Assembly: GCA_030684835.1 (NCBI GenBank)
Contig: JAUXWZ010000160.1
Location: 1-48,322, forward strand
Source: Beijerinckiaceae bacterium
Lineage (GTDB): Bacteria > Pseudomonadota > Alphaproteobacteria > Rhizobiales > Beijerinckiaceae
Reading direction: 5' to 3'
Length of the DNA: 48,322 nt
The notes beneath the pieces were generated by a model that was not told where the DNA came from, did not search any database, and was given only the letters and a program-made list of their open reading frames with translations. The position numbers and the translations under genes were made by a program. This document shows positions 16,599-24,561 of the stretch, piece by piece; the first letter of the stretch is position 1; every line of letters starts with the position of its first letter.

Positions 16599-17693
16599 AT
16601 GATCTATTTGAGCAATGACGACATCGCCAGGCTTCTGACGCCGGAAAATTGTATCGAGGCGTTGGAAGATGCTTTCGAGCACCTGGCGAACGGTCGCGCA
16701 ATCTCGCGCCCGAGGACTGACGTTTGGGTTCCCTGTGACCGCCCCGACGGCTATTATCGCTGGGGCAGCATGGAGGGAGCCATCGAGCCCTTGGGGATCT
16801 TTGCAACCCGCATGAAGTCGGACATTGTCACGTGGACCCCTCAAGGGACCGACGAACTGCATTGCGGCGCACCCGGAACATTCAGCGGCTTCCTGATGCT
16901 TTTCAGCACGCGGACAGGTGAGCCTCTGGCCATCATGAATGACGGCATACTCCACCATCTTCGAGTAGCCGCTGGAGCCGCTCTGGGCGTCAAGTATCTC
17001 GCCCGACAGGACGCCAAGGTCATCGGCATTTTGGGTTCAGGCGGAATGGCCCGGAGCTACCTGTCTGCCATCTGCGCCATTCGAGGCATTTCCAGGGTCA
17101 AAGTGTACAGCCCCACGAGGTCTAACCGCGAGGCATTTGCGGGAGAGATGTCAGAGAAGCTTGGCGTGGTCGTGGATGCGCTGGATAACCCAGAAAGCGT
17201 CGTCAGGAATTCCGATATTGTAGCGACATGCACTGACTCGGGAACTCCAGTCGTCACAAACAAGGCCTGGATCGGTGAAGGCATGCACCTGACGAATTTG
17301 AGCGCAAAGGAATGGGGGTTGGACGTCGTGCGATCGTGTGACGTCGTAGTCCAGATTGGGGAAGAAACATCCAGAGATCAGAATCGGACCGAATCTTCCG
17401 GGCGTGAAAGGAACTGGGCTGCTTGGGTGCTCGGACGCCCGGATGAAATCGCACGCATTCCAAAGCGGACTGTGAATAATATAGATTTCATGAGTTATCC
17501 ATCTTTTGTCGATGTTTTTCAGGATCCAGGCCGATATCGAACCGGCCCCGGTCAAATTACGTTCTTTCACAATTTAGGTTTGCTTGGATTCCAGTTTGCA
17601 GCGACCGCAGCCAAGGCACTGGATCTTGCAAAGCAGTCAGGGGCGGGAATGCAAATTCCAACCGACCCTTTTCTGCAGAACATAAGGGATTAA
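16599..17693 (+). CDS. Ornithine cyclodeaminase / mu-crystallin family protein with altered active site
   Basis: The 364-residue protein has the OCD fold: an N-terminal dimerisation part with the substrate-binding Lys in FATRMKSDIV, then Arg in HHLRVAAGAALG, and a Rossmann core with GILGSGGMARSYL (GxGxxA, residues 143-153). In true cyclodeaminases the loop reads NAxGGD with a catalytic Asp; here it is TNLSAKEW, with Glu238 in that place. Members of this superfamily also include alanine dehydrogenase, ketimine reductases and imine-forming enzymes of amino-acid-derived metabolites. So NAD(P)-dependent work on an amino or imino acid is likely, but not ornithine cyclisation. A GGGGGG six bases upstream sets the start. 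It is the last intact gene of the cluster. Confidence 0.82.
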   Translation: MIYLSNDDIARLLTPENCIEALEDAFEHLANGRAISRPRTDVWVPCDRPDGYYRWGSMEGAIEPLGIFATRMKSDIVTWTPQGTDELHCGAPGTFSGFLMLFSTRTGEPLAIMNDGILHHLRVAAGAALGVKYLARQDAKVIGILGSGGMARSYLSAICAIRGISRVKVYSPTRSNREAFAGEMSEKLGVVVDALDNPESVVRNSDIVATCTDSGTPVVTNKAWIGEGMHLTNLSAKEWGLDVVRSCDVVVQIGEETSRDQNRTESSGRERNWAAWVLGRPDEIARIPKRTVNNIDFMSYPSFVDVFQDPGRYRTGPGQITFFHNLGLLGFQFAATAAKALDLAKQSGAGMQIPTDPFLQNIRD

Positions 17694-17694
17694 T

Positions 17695-17808
17695 CCATTA
17701 CGTGAAGCGTTCAAAAATATGGTTGAAGATCCAGCTTTTTCAGAGGAGCCTCCAAGCAAGATCTATCGCTTAGCCCTGAATATGGGCGAACTTCAGGCTA
17801 TAGTTTAA
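17695..17808 (+). pseudogene. C-terminal remnant of a third TctC/Bug protein
   Basis: Starting one base after the previous stop the plus strand reads PLREAFKNMVEDPAFSEE, PPSKIYRLALNMGELQAIV then TAA (17806-17808). This aligns with the last helices of Bug proteins (compare LRKAFDAMLADSEFKADAER and the SGSELAQVV region of the gene at 14284). No start codon or upstream domain exists, so it is a deletion scar in which most of a third binding-protein gene was lost, with the break right after the cyclodeaminase-like gene. Confidence 0.6.
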
Positions 17809-18099
17809 CGCATTTCGTCAATGCCGCGCGAACGGATGGGGGCGTCAAAAGCGCTTGTTGAGCAGCCGTGCGATAAGTCCGGTCCACACGGTTGAATTTT
17901 TCAATGAAATTTGGTGCCTAGCTTCTGTATGATCGATAATGGCAATCGAAAGTCTGCGTATTTATTTGTCCTCGCGGCAGAGTCCGCCTCTCAAAGAAAG
18001 GAGACGAGCCGATGAACAGGTCGTCAGGCGCTTTGGCCATTTTAGCTATGTCAGCGTCCGCGGGGGCATGGCGCAGATCGATCAACCATGGCGGCAGGG
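17809..18099. other. Spacer without clear gene
   Basis: AT-richer sequence (TTGAATTTTTCAATGAAATT around 17893-17912) contains an imperfect palindrome that could be a promoter or operator. Short frames on both strands are not recognisable. Confidence 0.35.
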
Positions 18100-18354
18100 T
18101 CATGGCCTTCTTGATCCCTCGGCGACAATGGCCTCCGTCGCCAGAAACGTAAGTTGCGCCCTCGTCCTGAGCCAAGACTTAAGACCACGAACGCCATAGG
18201 GCGTGAACGTAATCTGAGGGTCCTTTTCGCGGCGCAGGGCCTTCGACGAACGACCTAAGCTTATCGTCAACAGGGCCTGTGACATTCGCCCGTTTTGGCC
18301 CGTGGCCGTTTTCTGCACAACGAATGTCATTTCAACAAATACACGGCTCTTCAA
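18100..18354 (-). CDS. Possible hypothetical protein (84 aa, TTG start)
   Basis: The frame reads MKSRVFVEMTFVVQKTATGQ to ITFTPYGVRGLKSWLRTRAQ and ends in EGSRRP. It starts with TTG and has AGGA six bases upstream. The central segment has plausible secondary structure but no family is recognised. It could be a chance frame; it is kept because spacing, binding site and direction fit the following minus-strand gene. Confidence 0.3.
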   Translation of the reverse strand: MKSRVFVEMTFVVQKTATGQNGRMSQALLTISLGRSSKALRREKDPQITFTPYGVRGLKSWLRTRAQLTFLATEAIVAEGSRRP

Positions 18355-18422
18355 CGCACATCCTATCTTTTTCGATCAGACGATCGACCGACCTCCCACC
18401 TGCCCCTAACGGCATCATCACT

Positions 18423-18632
18423 TCACTGCGCGGAGAGCAAAGTTTCTTCCCCCGTGTCTCTATCGATTATCACCACCCGCACGACCGTGTGAGCCTCGAC
18501 TATTCGTTTACCTGCGGCGACAGCCGCATCACGGTCTACAAATGATGCCTTTCGTTGATTATCTATCGCGAGAATGTACTTCTCATAGTGAACCGAATAC
18601 TTCGACTTCGCCTTCGTTTTACCGTCACTCAT
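18423..18632 (-). CDS. Small conserved-looking hypothetical protein (69 aa)
   Basis: The product MSDGKTKAKSKYSVHYEKYI has a Lys-rich start, then LAIDNQRKASFVDRDAAVAA, GKRIVEAHTVVRVVIIDRDT. This looks like a compact beta-alpha-beta unit of the sort seen in DUF2188-like small proteins, although I cannot confirm membership. GAGGA lies six bases before the ATG, a good binding site. Probably a cytoplasmic protein transcribed alone. Confidence 0.65.
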   Translation of the reverse strand: MSDGKTKAKSKYSVHYEKYILAIDNQRKASFVDRDAAVAAGKRIVEAHTVVRVVIIDRDTGEETLLSAQ

Positions 18633-18969
18633 TTTGTTCCTCTTCGATGCGCCGCGCGCCGTTTGTCCTGATGGACGGGCCGCCGCCGCTCTTGCCTTTA
18701 TATTACCGACCCGCCGGCGGGCGAACGACCATTCCTAATCTTTTGCCGCTCCCGAAAGACAAACACATCGTCGAACAGGTTCGGCCCTCCCACGCGAGGG
18801 GCAGGGTGGCGCCGTTTCGCTTGCTGGCTGTCTGCAACGCCGTCTTAGGAGCTGTTGCTTATGCGTGAGCGTCAACGTTTGGGGGCTCGTCGTTGCGTAG
18901 CGACGGGACACCGACGATTGAGAAAGTCAGCTGCACAACTCTAAAGTAGCCTTCCCGCTTTCACGGCAG
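18633..18969. other. Spacer between minus-strand genes
   Basis: Holds the upstream region of the 18632 gene. A Pro/Leu-rich plus-strand frame (to 18868) overlaps it but has no recognisable domain and no binding site, so it is not called. Confidence 0.4.
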
Positions 18970-19338
18970 TTAATCGAGTGAAGCGCGCCGACCGAGCGCG
19001 GCTACGACACCGGCCAGCAGATGTGGCGCAAAGGGTGATCTCAGCATCGGTGAGCCGCTGACAATTGTGTGCTCGGCAATCTTTTGCGGAGCTTCGGAGG
19101 TGTAGACGATGGCGACGTTCGGATGTGCTCGTCTCACGCCATGGCCGAGCGCAAGACCTTCGGGCGCATCTGCGTCAATGATCATGACGTCGATCTGGCC
19201 TTTCGTGGCGAGGATCGACAGTGCTTCGCACTGGTCCGTAGCGGTAAGGTTTTCGTATCCGAAGCGCTGGAGACCGGTGCTCATCGCGCGATTGGTGCGG
19301 GGGTCGCTCAGAGCGAGCAGAACGGTTGGTAGAGACAT
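18970..19338 (-). CDS. Stand-alone receiver-like (response-regulator) domain, partly degenerate
   Basis: The 122-residue product has the CheY-like alternation: PTVLLALSDPRTNRA, DVMIIDADAPEGLAL with the likely phospho-acceptor Asp55, VAIVYTSEAP with Thr after strand 4, and MLRSPFAPHLLAGVVAAL after strand 5. The N-terminal acidic pair is reduced to one Asp (SD), and the invariant Lys before the cis-Pro is Ser (SP). Loss of this Lys usually impairs the phosphorylation switch, so it may act as a protein-interaction module instead. No output domain. GGAG eight bases before the ATG supports the start. No kinase is adjacent; an HWE kinase is at 30533. Confidence 0.75.
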   Translation of the reverse strand: MSLPTVLLALSDPRTNRAMSTGLQRFGYENLTATDQCEALSILATKGQIDVMIIDADAPEGLALGHGVRRAHPNVAIVYTSEAPQKIAEHTIVSGSPMLRSPFAPHLLAGVVAALGRRASLD

Positions 19339-19722
19339 GTTCTCGGCTCCAATGCGCCCCCGCCATTCAATAATTCGCCTTAGATAGTTAACAAATTCCT
19401 AAACGGCGAGGGGCGCGACGAAGGCGGCGAAGAAAGTGTTGAGGAGAAACGCCAAAACCTCGCCACCCCGGCAAGGACGACGGGGCTAGCTAAAAGGCAT
19501 AGCTGTGCAAACCCGACACCGCTCAAGCTCAAAATATGCTTTGGGTGTCGTTGGGCGCATCAGTCGCTTTGCAACTACACCGAACTAGCGGCGCGCGATG
19601 CGGACCTTGCAACCAAGCCGGAACAGACGCCGAAGGTATCTTCGAGCCGGAACCGAGAGGCGGAGGAACATCACTTCCCTGCTCGAGTTGAATAGCATAG
19701 GCGCCGGCGCCTTTGGAGTGCG
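19339..19722. other. Divergent spacer, no gene seen
   Basis: Upstream region shared by the receiver gene (minus) and the YihY gene (plus). TTAGATAGTTAACAAATTCC around 19380-19399 is AT-rich and could include a promoter. Short frames are unconvincing. Confidence 0.4.
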
Positions 19723-20577
19723 TTGTCGCGGATGGTCACGATGCTTTTCTCGAAAAAACTTCTGCTTGTCCTGGGCCGTCGGCTGGTCGACGATAACGTG
19801 TTTACAGGCGCTGCGGCCTTGAGCTTCTATATGACGCTTGCGTTCTTTCCAGCGCTGGTTGTCATGATCACGCTGGTTCCGTTCTTGCCAATCCCTCGCG
19901 TTGAGCAGGCCATCTTTGATTTTCTTGCGCAGGGGCTTCCTGATGAAGCCTCCGGCCTTGTCCGTCAGGTTGTCGAGGAAGCGATCGGCGAACAGCGCGG
20001 CGGACTTTTGTCTTTTAGCCTGCTTGCCGCGGCGTGGGCCGCCTCCACCGGCATGTACGGCGTGATGCGCCAGATCAACTCCGCCTACGAGGTGTCGGAG
20101 GCGCGCAGCTTCCTGCGCGCGCGTGCAGTATCCCTCCTGCTCAGCACGGTCTTCGGCGCCATGATCCTCACTGCATTCTCGCTCATCGTCCTCGGGGGCA
20201 TTGTGCAGGACTGGCTCGGATCGCGCTTTGGCTTCAACCAGCTGCTGCTCACCTTCTTCGCGACGCTGCGTTGGGTGATCATCGTCGTTTCTATGCTTTT
20301 AGGTTTTGCGCTTGTCTATCGGTTCGCCCCTAACGTGGAGCAGCGCTTCGGGTTCGTCACACCGGGAAGCGTCTTTGGCGTTGTTGCCTTGATCCTCGTG
20401 TCGTTAGGCTTTTCGGTTTACATCCAAAATTTCGGGGACTACGGGGCCATGTACGGCAGCATCGGCGCTGTCGTCGTGCTCATGCTGTGGTTCTATGCGG
20501 CCGCTTTCGTGATCATAGCCGGCGCGGAAATCAACGCACTGATGCACAAGATGAGTCAGGACGAAGTGCGGAAGTAA
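19723..20577 (+). CDS. YihY/virulence-factor BrkB family membrane protein
   Basis: The 284-residue protein has about six transmembrane helices and the family pattern: TGAAALSFYMTLAFFPALVV near the start, LLAAAWAASTGMYGVMRQIN in the middle, and GSIGAVVVLMLWFYAAAFVI followed by IAGAEINALM near the end. The family was once called ribonuclease BN, but members are integral membrane proteins of uncertain function, possibly in envelope biogenesis or transport. The TTG at 19723 is preferred because GGAG lies five bases upstream; ATG codons at 19732 and 19741 are in frame. An AI-2E-type transporter follows in the same direction after 245 bases. Confidence 0.88.
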   Translation: MSRMVTMLFSKKLLLVLGRRLVDDNVFTGAAALSFYMTLAFFPALVVMITLVPFLPIPRVEQAIFDFLAQGLPDEASGLVRQVVEEAIGEQRGGLLSFSLLAAAWAASTGMYGVMRQINSAYEVSEARSFLRARAVSLLLSTVFGAMILTAFSLIVLGGIVQDWLGSRFGFNQLLLTFFATLRWVIIVVSMLLGFALVYRFAPNVEQRFGFVTPGSVFGVVALILVSLGFSVYIQNFGDYGAMYGSIGAVVVLMLWFYAAAFVIIAGAEINALMHKMSQDEVRK

Positions 20578-20822
20578 CTCTGAGCCAGATTATGGGGACG
20601 AGCACGCATGACGATCGCCGAAGGAGTTCGCATCAAAGGCGGCGCCGCTGCGGTTCGTGGAATGCCTTCGCACCTCGCTTCGCCGACAGGAAGGAATCGG
20701 CGGTAAACGGCTGCATCCGGATGCGAAACTAATGCGCGCCACAGCCATTCCTAGGCTGAGCGTTGCGACGGCAGCCGGTGGCGCACCGCAGCCATTCCTT
20801 CCATCATTGCTAGGGGAGCTGG

Positions 20823-21863
20823 GTGGTGCAGAGGTTAGAGGTAGTTAGAACGACCTCGCTCGCGCTTGGAGGGGTGGTCATTGCACTGCTCATCTGGCTC
20901 GCGTCAGAAGCATTCCTGATCCTGTTTGCTGGCGTTCTCTTCGGTGTCTTGCTTGACGCCAGTGTTCGCAGTCTCGGATACGTGCTGCCCTTGGGACGCG
21001 GGTGGCTTTTGGGGATCGCCTGCCTGATCTTCTTCAGCGTGCTAGCAGTCGCGATCACTATCGGCGGCCTCTATTTTGTGCAGGAGTTCGACAGCGTTCG
21101 TCGATTGATTAGCGCCCAGCTTACGAACTTGCACGAGCAGGCGGCCAAACTCGGTATTCTGCCGGGCGCGAGCGGAACCGTTGACGCGGGCGGCGGACTG
21201 CGCAATTTTCTGTTCAGCGATCCGGGCGCGATGGTCGGCTCGGCAACAACGGCCCTGGCGACTGTTTCTGGCGTCATGTTCAATGCGATCATCATCGCGA
21301 TCATCGGTATATTCGCTGCTGCAAGTCCCATCCTGTATCGCGACGGATTTCTCCGGCTTTTCCCGATGGACATGCGAGCAAGGCTTCGCGAAACATTGAA
21401 TTCAATAGGCGAGGCTCTGCGGTGGTGGCTGGTGGGACAGATCGCCGCAATGATTCTCATTGGCGTGTCGATCACCGTGGCGCTCGTACTTATGGGCGTG
21501 CCTGCTCCGTTCCTGCTCGGTTTTCAGGCGGGTCTCCTCGGCTTTATCCCCTTCATTGGCCCGATCATCGCCGCAGTCCCTATCATGCTGACTGCAATGA
21601 CGCTTGGCATGGAAACAGCGCTTATGGTGCTGATTGTATATACGATCATACAATCCATCGAGGGGTACCTGCTAACACCGCTAATCCAGGAACGCGCCGT
21701 GCACCTTCCGCCGCTTCTCACCATTGCCGCGATCCTCATCTTCGGCGCGCTGTTCGGTGAAGTCAGCGTCGCCCTGGCCACTCCCTTCGTCGCGATCGCC
21801 CGGCTCGCGGTACTCGAACTGTACGTTGAACCGGTCATCGAGAAGCCCCAAATGCCGAGCTAG
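20823..21863 (+). CDS. AI-2E family transporter (PerM/TqsA type)
   Basis: The 346-residue protein has paired N-terminal helices (LALGGVVIALLIWLASEAFL, FAGVLFGVLLDASVRSLG), a long extracytoplasmic segment (about 95-145) and a C-terminal helix bundle including WWLVGQIAAMILIGVSITVA and GFIPFIGPIIAAVPIML. The GF-x-PF-x-GP-x-I-A-x-IP string is the family hallmark. Members export autoinducer-2 or act as Na+/H+ antiporters; the substrate here is unknown. Two GTG codons (20823, 20826) are candidates behind GGGGAG; the second is better spaced (7 bases). The gene ends with its own terminator at 21884-21908. The 243-bp gap before it has no gene. Confidence 0.88.
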   Translation: MVQRLEVVRTTSLALGGVVIALLIWLASEAFLILFAGVLFGVLLDASVRSLGYVLPLGRGWLLGIACLIFFSVLAVAITIGGLYFVQEFDSVRRLISAQLTNLHEQAAKLGILPGASGTVDAGGGLRNFLFSDPGAMVGSATTALATVSGVMFNAIIIAIIGIFAAASPILYRDGFLRLFPMDMRARLRETLNSIGEALRWWLVGQIAAMILIGVSITVALVLMGVPAPFLLGFQAGLLGFIPFIGPIIAAVPIMLTAMTLGMETALMVLIVYTIIQSIEGYLLTPLIQERAVHLPPLLTIAAILIFGALFGEVSVALATPFVAIARLAVLELYVEPVIEKPQMPS

Positions 21864-21883
21864 ACGCAGGAAGGCGAAGAACA

Positions 21884-21908
21884 GCCTGAATGTCAGTCAG
21901 GCCTTTTT
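21884..21908 (+). terminator. Rho-independent terminator of the AI-2E transporter gene
   Basis: GCCTGA (21884-21889) pairs with TCAGGC (21897-21902) around a 7-base loop and is followed by CTTTTT. It begins 20 bases after the stop codon. Confidence 0.7.
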
Positions 21909-21948
21909 GCCTTGGCCGGGGCTACTTCAGCTACGAATGCAAGCGTCT

Positions 21949-22182
21949 TCAACGGCGCACGCCCTTAACTCCCGCAGCTTTGCTTCTGTGCGTCTCACAG
22001 TAAACCGTGGCCGGATCGCATGACGCACCGCAGTACAGCTGCTCCCCGCCCGGGCCTGAGCCCGTGGGCCATCTGCAACGGCCATCGCGCAAGGTCATGA
22101 TGCCGATATCGCCGCTGGCGTAAAGTGCTCTCGGCTTCAGATTGTTAGACTTCGATGGCTTGGGAATGTTTTTCATCGCCAC
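21949..22182 (-). CDS. Short protein with GcrA-like C-terminal Cys/His domain (77 aa)
   Basis: Residues about 28-70 read TLRDGRCRWPTGSGPGGEQL, YCGASCDPATVYCETHRSKA. The CRWP...FCG...YC..H layout is that of the C-terminal part of GcrA-family cell-cycle regulators and short relatives in alphaproteobacteria. The N-terminal DNA-binding part of GcrA (W-x(n)-HTH) is absent, so it is not a complete GcrA; it may bind partners through the conserved Cys/His cluster. A basic, Lys-rich N-terminus precedes it. The start is uncertain: GTG 22182 or ATG 22176, neither with a clear binding site. Confidence 0.6.
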   Translation of the reverse strand: MAMKNIPKPSKSNNLKPRALYASGDIGIMTLRDGRCRWPTGSGPGGEQLYCGASCDPATVYCETHRSKAAGVKGVRR

Positions 22183-22343
22183 ATTATAGGGGCAATCTTC
22201 CAGCGGCGCGAGGGGAGGCGGAGCGGAAGAAAAATCTGGCGTGCGGGCTTGAGCGGAGGCCAGTTAACTGAATAGGACCCCCTGAATTGGGCCCAATACC
22301 TCCTACGTAAGCCGCACGGCAGATGAATTTGCGGGAGAAAGCC

Positions 22344-22595
22344 ATGGACTCAGTAAAACGGCTTGCCGCCCTCAATCGGGCTTGGGAAGCGCTTCGGCAG
22401 ATCCAGGACATCGAGGAACGTTTTGATGCGGCCAAAACACGGACTGACATCATGAAGTTGATTAGCGAAGTCGCCGAAGCGAAATCCGCAATTGACGTGA
22501 TCAAGGAAGCAGTGGACCAGAAAGACGAGGCTATCAGAGATCCTCGTGGCCACGACAACGCACCTCCATCGTCGCCTTCGTATCGCGAGGGGTGA
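22344..22595 (+). CDS. Small helical hypothetical protein (83 aa)
   Basis: The product MDSVKRLAALNRAWEALRQI is mostly amphipathic helix with heptad-like spacing (QDIEERFDAAKTRTDIMKLI, SEVAEAKSAIDVIKEAVDQK), then a disordered Pro/Ser tail. This suggests a coiled-coil dimer. The ATG at 22344 has GGGAG six bases upstream; an in-frame ATG at 22323 is less likely. No family recognised. A long minus-strand frame lies across it but contains only shadow sequence. Confidence 0.6.
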   Translation: MDSVKRLAALNRAWEALRQIQDIEERFDAAKTRTDIMKLISEVAEAKSAIDVIKEAVDQKDEAIRDPRGHDNAPPSSPSYREG

Positions 22596-22896
22596 AAATG
22601 CCGGCCGGAGCGTAATGGCCAGAACGCCATTGTTGAAAGTCGCTTCAATGGCGTCCTCACCCGCCTCATAGGGAGAGAGATAAGTTGCTCAAAGCGCCCG
22701 TGCGAGCGTTCTGAATACCCTTTAGCCTTGTCCACTTTTTTAGTCCGCTTCTCGCCTGCGACGCCTGTTCCGCGCCGGCCATGATCTCTATGCGGCGAGG
22801 CCGAAGCGCCCTGGGAAAGCGCTGCTTGAGGTTCCGCCTTCGCCAGCAGCCAGCAGCCAGCGGTCGAAGGGTGGGCGGCTGGCCTGCCGGAGAAGT
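22596..22896. other. Spacer with a long perfect hairpin
   Basis: ACGCCATTG (22624-22632) is inverted as CAATGGCGT (22646-22654) around 13 bases, without a T-run. No gene is supported. A duplicated CAGCAGC run occurs near 22843-22860. Confidence 0.35.
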
Positions 22897-24321
22897 TCAA
22901 GAGGGTTTACCAGCGGGCGCGCTGGTGAGCCACATTACCAACGGAACGAGCGCGAACAATGCCGCCGCCGCGCCGGCAGCAGTCAGGCCATACCATTGGA
23001 TGAGCGGGCCTGTGATCAAGGCGGATGTGAGCGCCGCTGCAGCAGCAAAACTATCGTTGACCCCAATTGCGCGGCCGCGCTGAGAGGTCGTCGCCGCATC
23101 CGCTATGATCGCAGTAGCCGCCACGTTTGCCGCGGCCCATCCAAGCCCAACAAGAAACGTTCCTATGGTAATGCCCCAGAAGCCCTGGGAGAGGGTGATT
23201 AACGCCGCTCCGATGATCGTCAACACCACGCCGGGATACATCACCCTCTCTCGCCCAAAACGATCGGCAGCGCGGCCGAGAGGGATCGTGAACGCAAACA
23301 TTCCAGCGGAGTGAAATGCGTGAGAAAAGCCAATGGCAGAGAGCGAATGGCCATGGTGGTCCAACATGAGTGACGTCAGCACCATCACCATGGACATGTT
23401 CGCTTGCGCGGCGGTGTTCGCCGCGATGGCGAGCCGCGTGCGGGTTGGTCGGATCAGGGACATCGCGCGAAAGCGCTCAGCAGCAGCTCCCGGAGGCGCC
23501 TTCAATGGCTTGTATCCAGGATAGTACTCGTCGAGTCGCTCCCCTATCTCCTTCGGATCCGGGCGAATCAAGAAAACAATCCCGACGCTCACCAGGATGA
23601 AGGCTGGCAAAATCAACCACGGTAGCGCGAGCGGCGAGAAGCCTGAATGATCGCCAAACGCATGTCCCGCCGCGATCAGGAGTGGCGCGATCAACAGCCC
23701 CAGAAGGGAGCCGGCCGCAACAAACCCTAGCGCTTGGGCGCGCATGTTCGGCGGATACATATCTGCGGCTGCGACGCGTAGCTGTTGCGCCGCATTCAGG
23801 CCCATTCCCATGATGAGAAGTCCAACCGCTAAGCCCACAAGGCTGGCCTTCTGCATGGCAAGGCCGAGCGTCAAGCTTCCTGCGAGGCCGAGCAGCAGGC
23901 CCAGCAAAATGCCTGGTTTGCGTCCAAATGCGTCAGTGATTTTGCCGACTGGATACGCAACCATAAAGCGGCTCACCGCGAATAGTCCGACGGACATTCC
24001 GGCCAAACTTGATGATCCCGAGAGCGCCAACACCATGAGGGGCGCAATGCCATAGCCCATCTGCATCCCTGCGCCAGTGAATGCCTGTGAGAGGGCGATG
24101 CAGATCGTGTTGCGCTTTATCAGTTTCGGAACTGGCGGGTTGCGGAGCGTGCTTGACGCGTCGTTCAAGGGTTTGGTCTCCCGCACAGGCAAAGGGTTGA
24201 CGATTTTCATCGGCGCAGGTCCATAGCCCAAAATACGGGATCCGCCTATTTCGAGACCTCCATATCCAATGCCATCGTGACGTTCGACGAGCGTTATCTT
24301 TTCCTCATTCAGCACATACAC
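22897..24321 (-). CDS. Major facilitator superfamily (MFS) transporter
   Basis: The 474-residue protein has 12 predicted helices in two halves. Half one contains the loop VGKITDAFGRKPGI (G-x3-D-x2-GRK, the MFS motif A), and half two contains GRAADRFGRERV at the matching place. A cytoplasmic loop of about 45 residues (RPDPKEIGERLDEYYPG region) joins them. The fold implies proton-coupled export or uptake; the drug-efflux-like half motifs are suggestive, but the substrate is unknown. The N-terminus is ambiguous: GTG at 24321 or the later ATG at residue 38 (MKIVNPLPV). Neither has a strong binding site. It lies alone on the minus strand. Confidence 0.88.
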   Translation of the reverse strand: MYVLNEEKITLVERHDGIGYGGLEIGGSRILGYGPAPMKIVNPLPVRETKPLNDASSTLRNPPVPKLIKRNTICIALSQAFTGAGMQMGYGIAPLMVLALSGSSSLAGMSVGLFAVSRFMVAYPVGKITDAFGRKPGILLGLLLGLAGSLTLGLAMQKASLVGLAVGLLIMGMGLNAAQQLRVAAADMYPPNMRAQALGFVAAGSLLGLLIAPLLIAAGHAFGDHSGFSPLALPWLILPAFILVSVGIVFLIRPDPKEIGERLDEYYPGYKPLKAPPGAAAERFRAMSLIRPTRTRLAIAANTAAQANMSMVMVLTSLMLDHHGHSLSAIGFSHAFHSAGMFAFTIPLGRAADRFGRERVMYPGVVLTIIGAALITLSQGFWGITIGTFLVGLGWAAANVAATAIIADAATTSQRGRAIGVNDSFAAAAALTSALITGPLIQWYGLTAAGAAAALFALVPLVMWLTSAPAGKPS

Positions 24322-24561
24322 TCAGTTCTACTGACCGCATGATTGGCGGTTCGACGGGTCAACGCTATGTGCCCCTGTGTAGCCCTCACCGGCGTGAAAA
24401 ATCTGCCATAGCGCAGCCGGCCTGTCAGACAGCATCTCATCTGCTTGTGCGCTTCCACACTGCGTCCCGAAGTCAGCGGCTGCATATTGGTTTCACGGCT
24501 CGGGCAGAAGTCCCGGTCGGCGGGCCTGGGCGGTCCGGATCTCAAACAACGGAGCAGAACA

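Noticed and set aside
22184-22900. A 238-codon minus-strand frame
   Set aside because: It is antisense to the helical protein at 22344-22595, Ser/Arg/Ala rich without domain pattern, and lacks a binding site. It is a shadow frame of GC-rich DNA.
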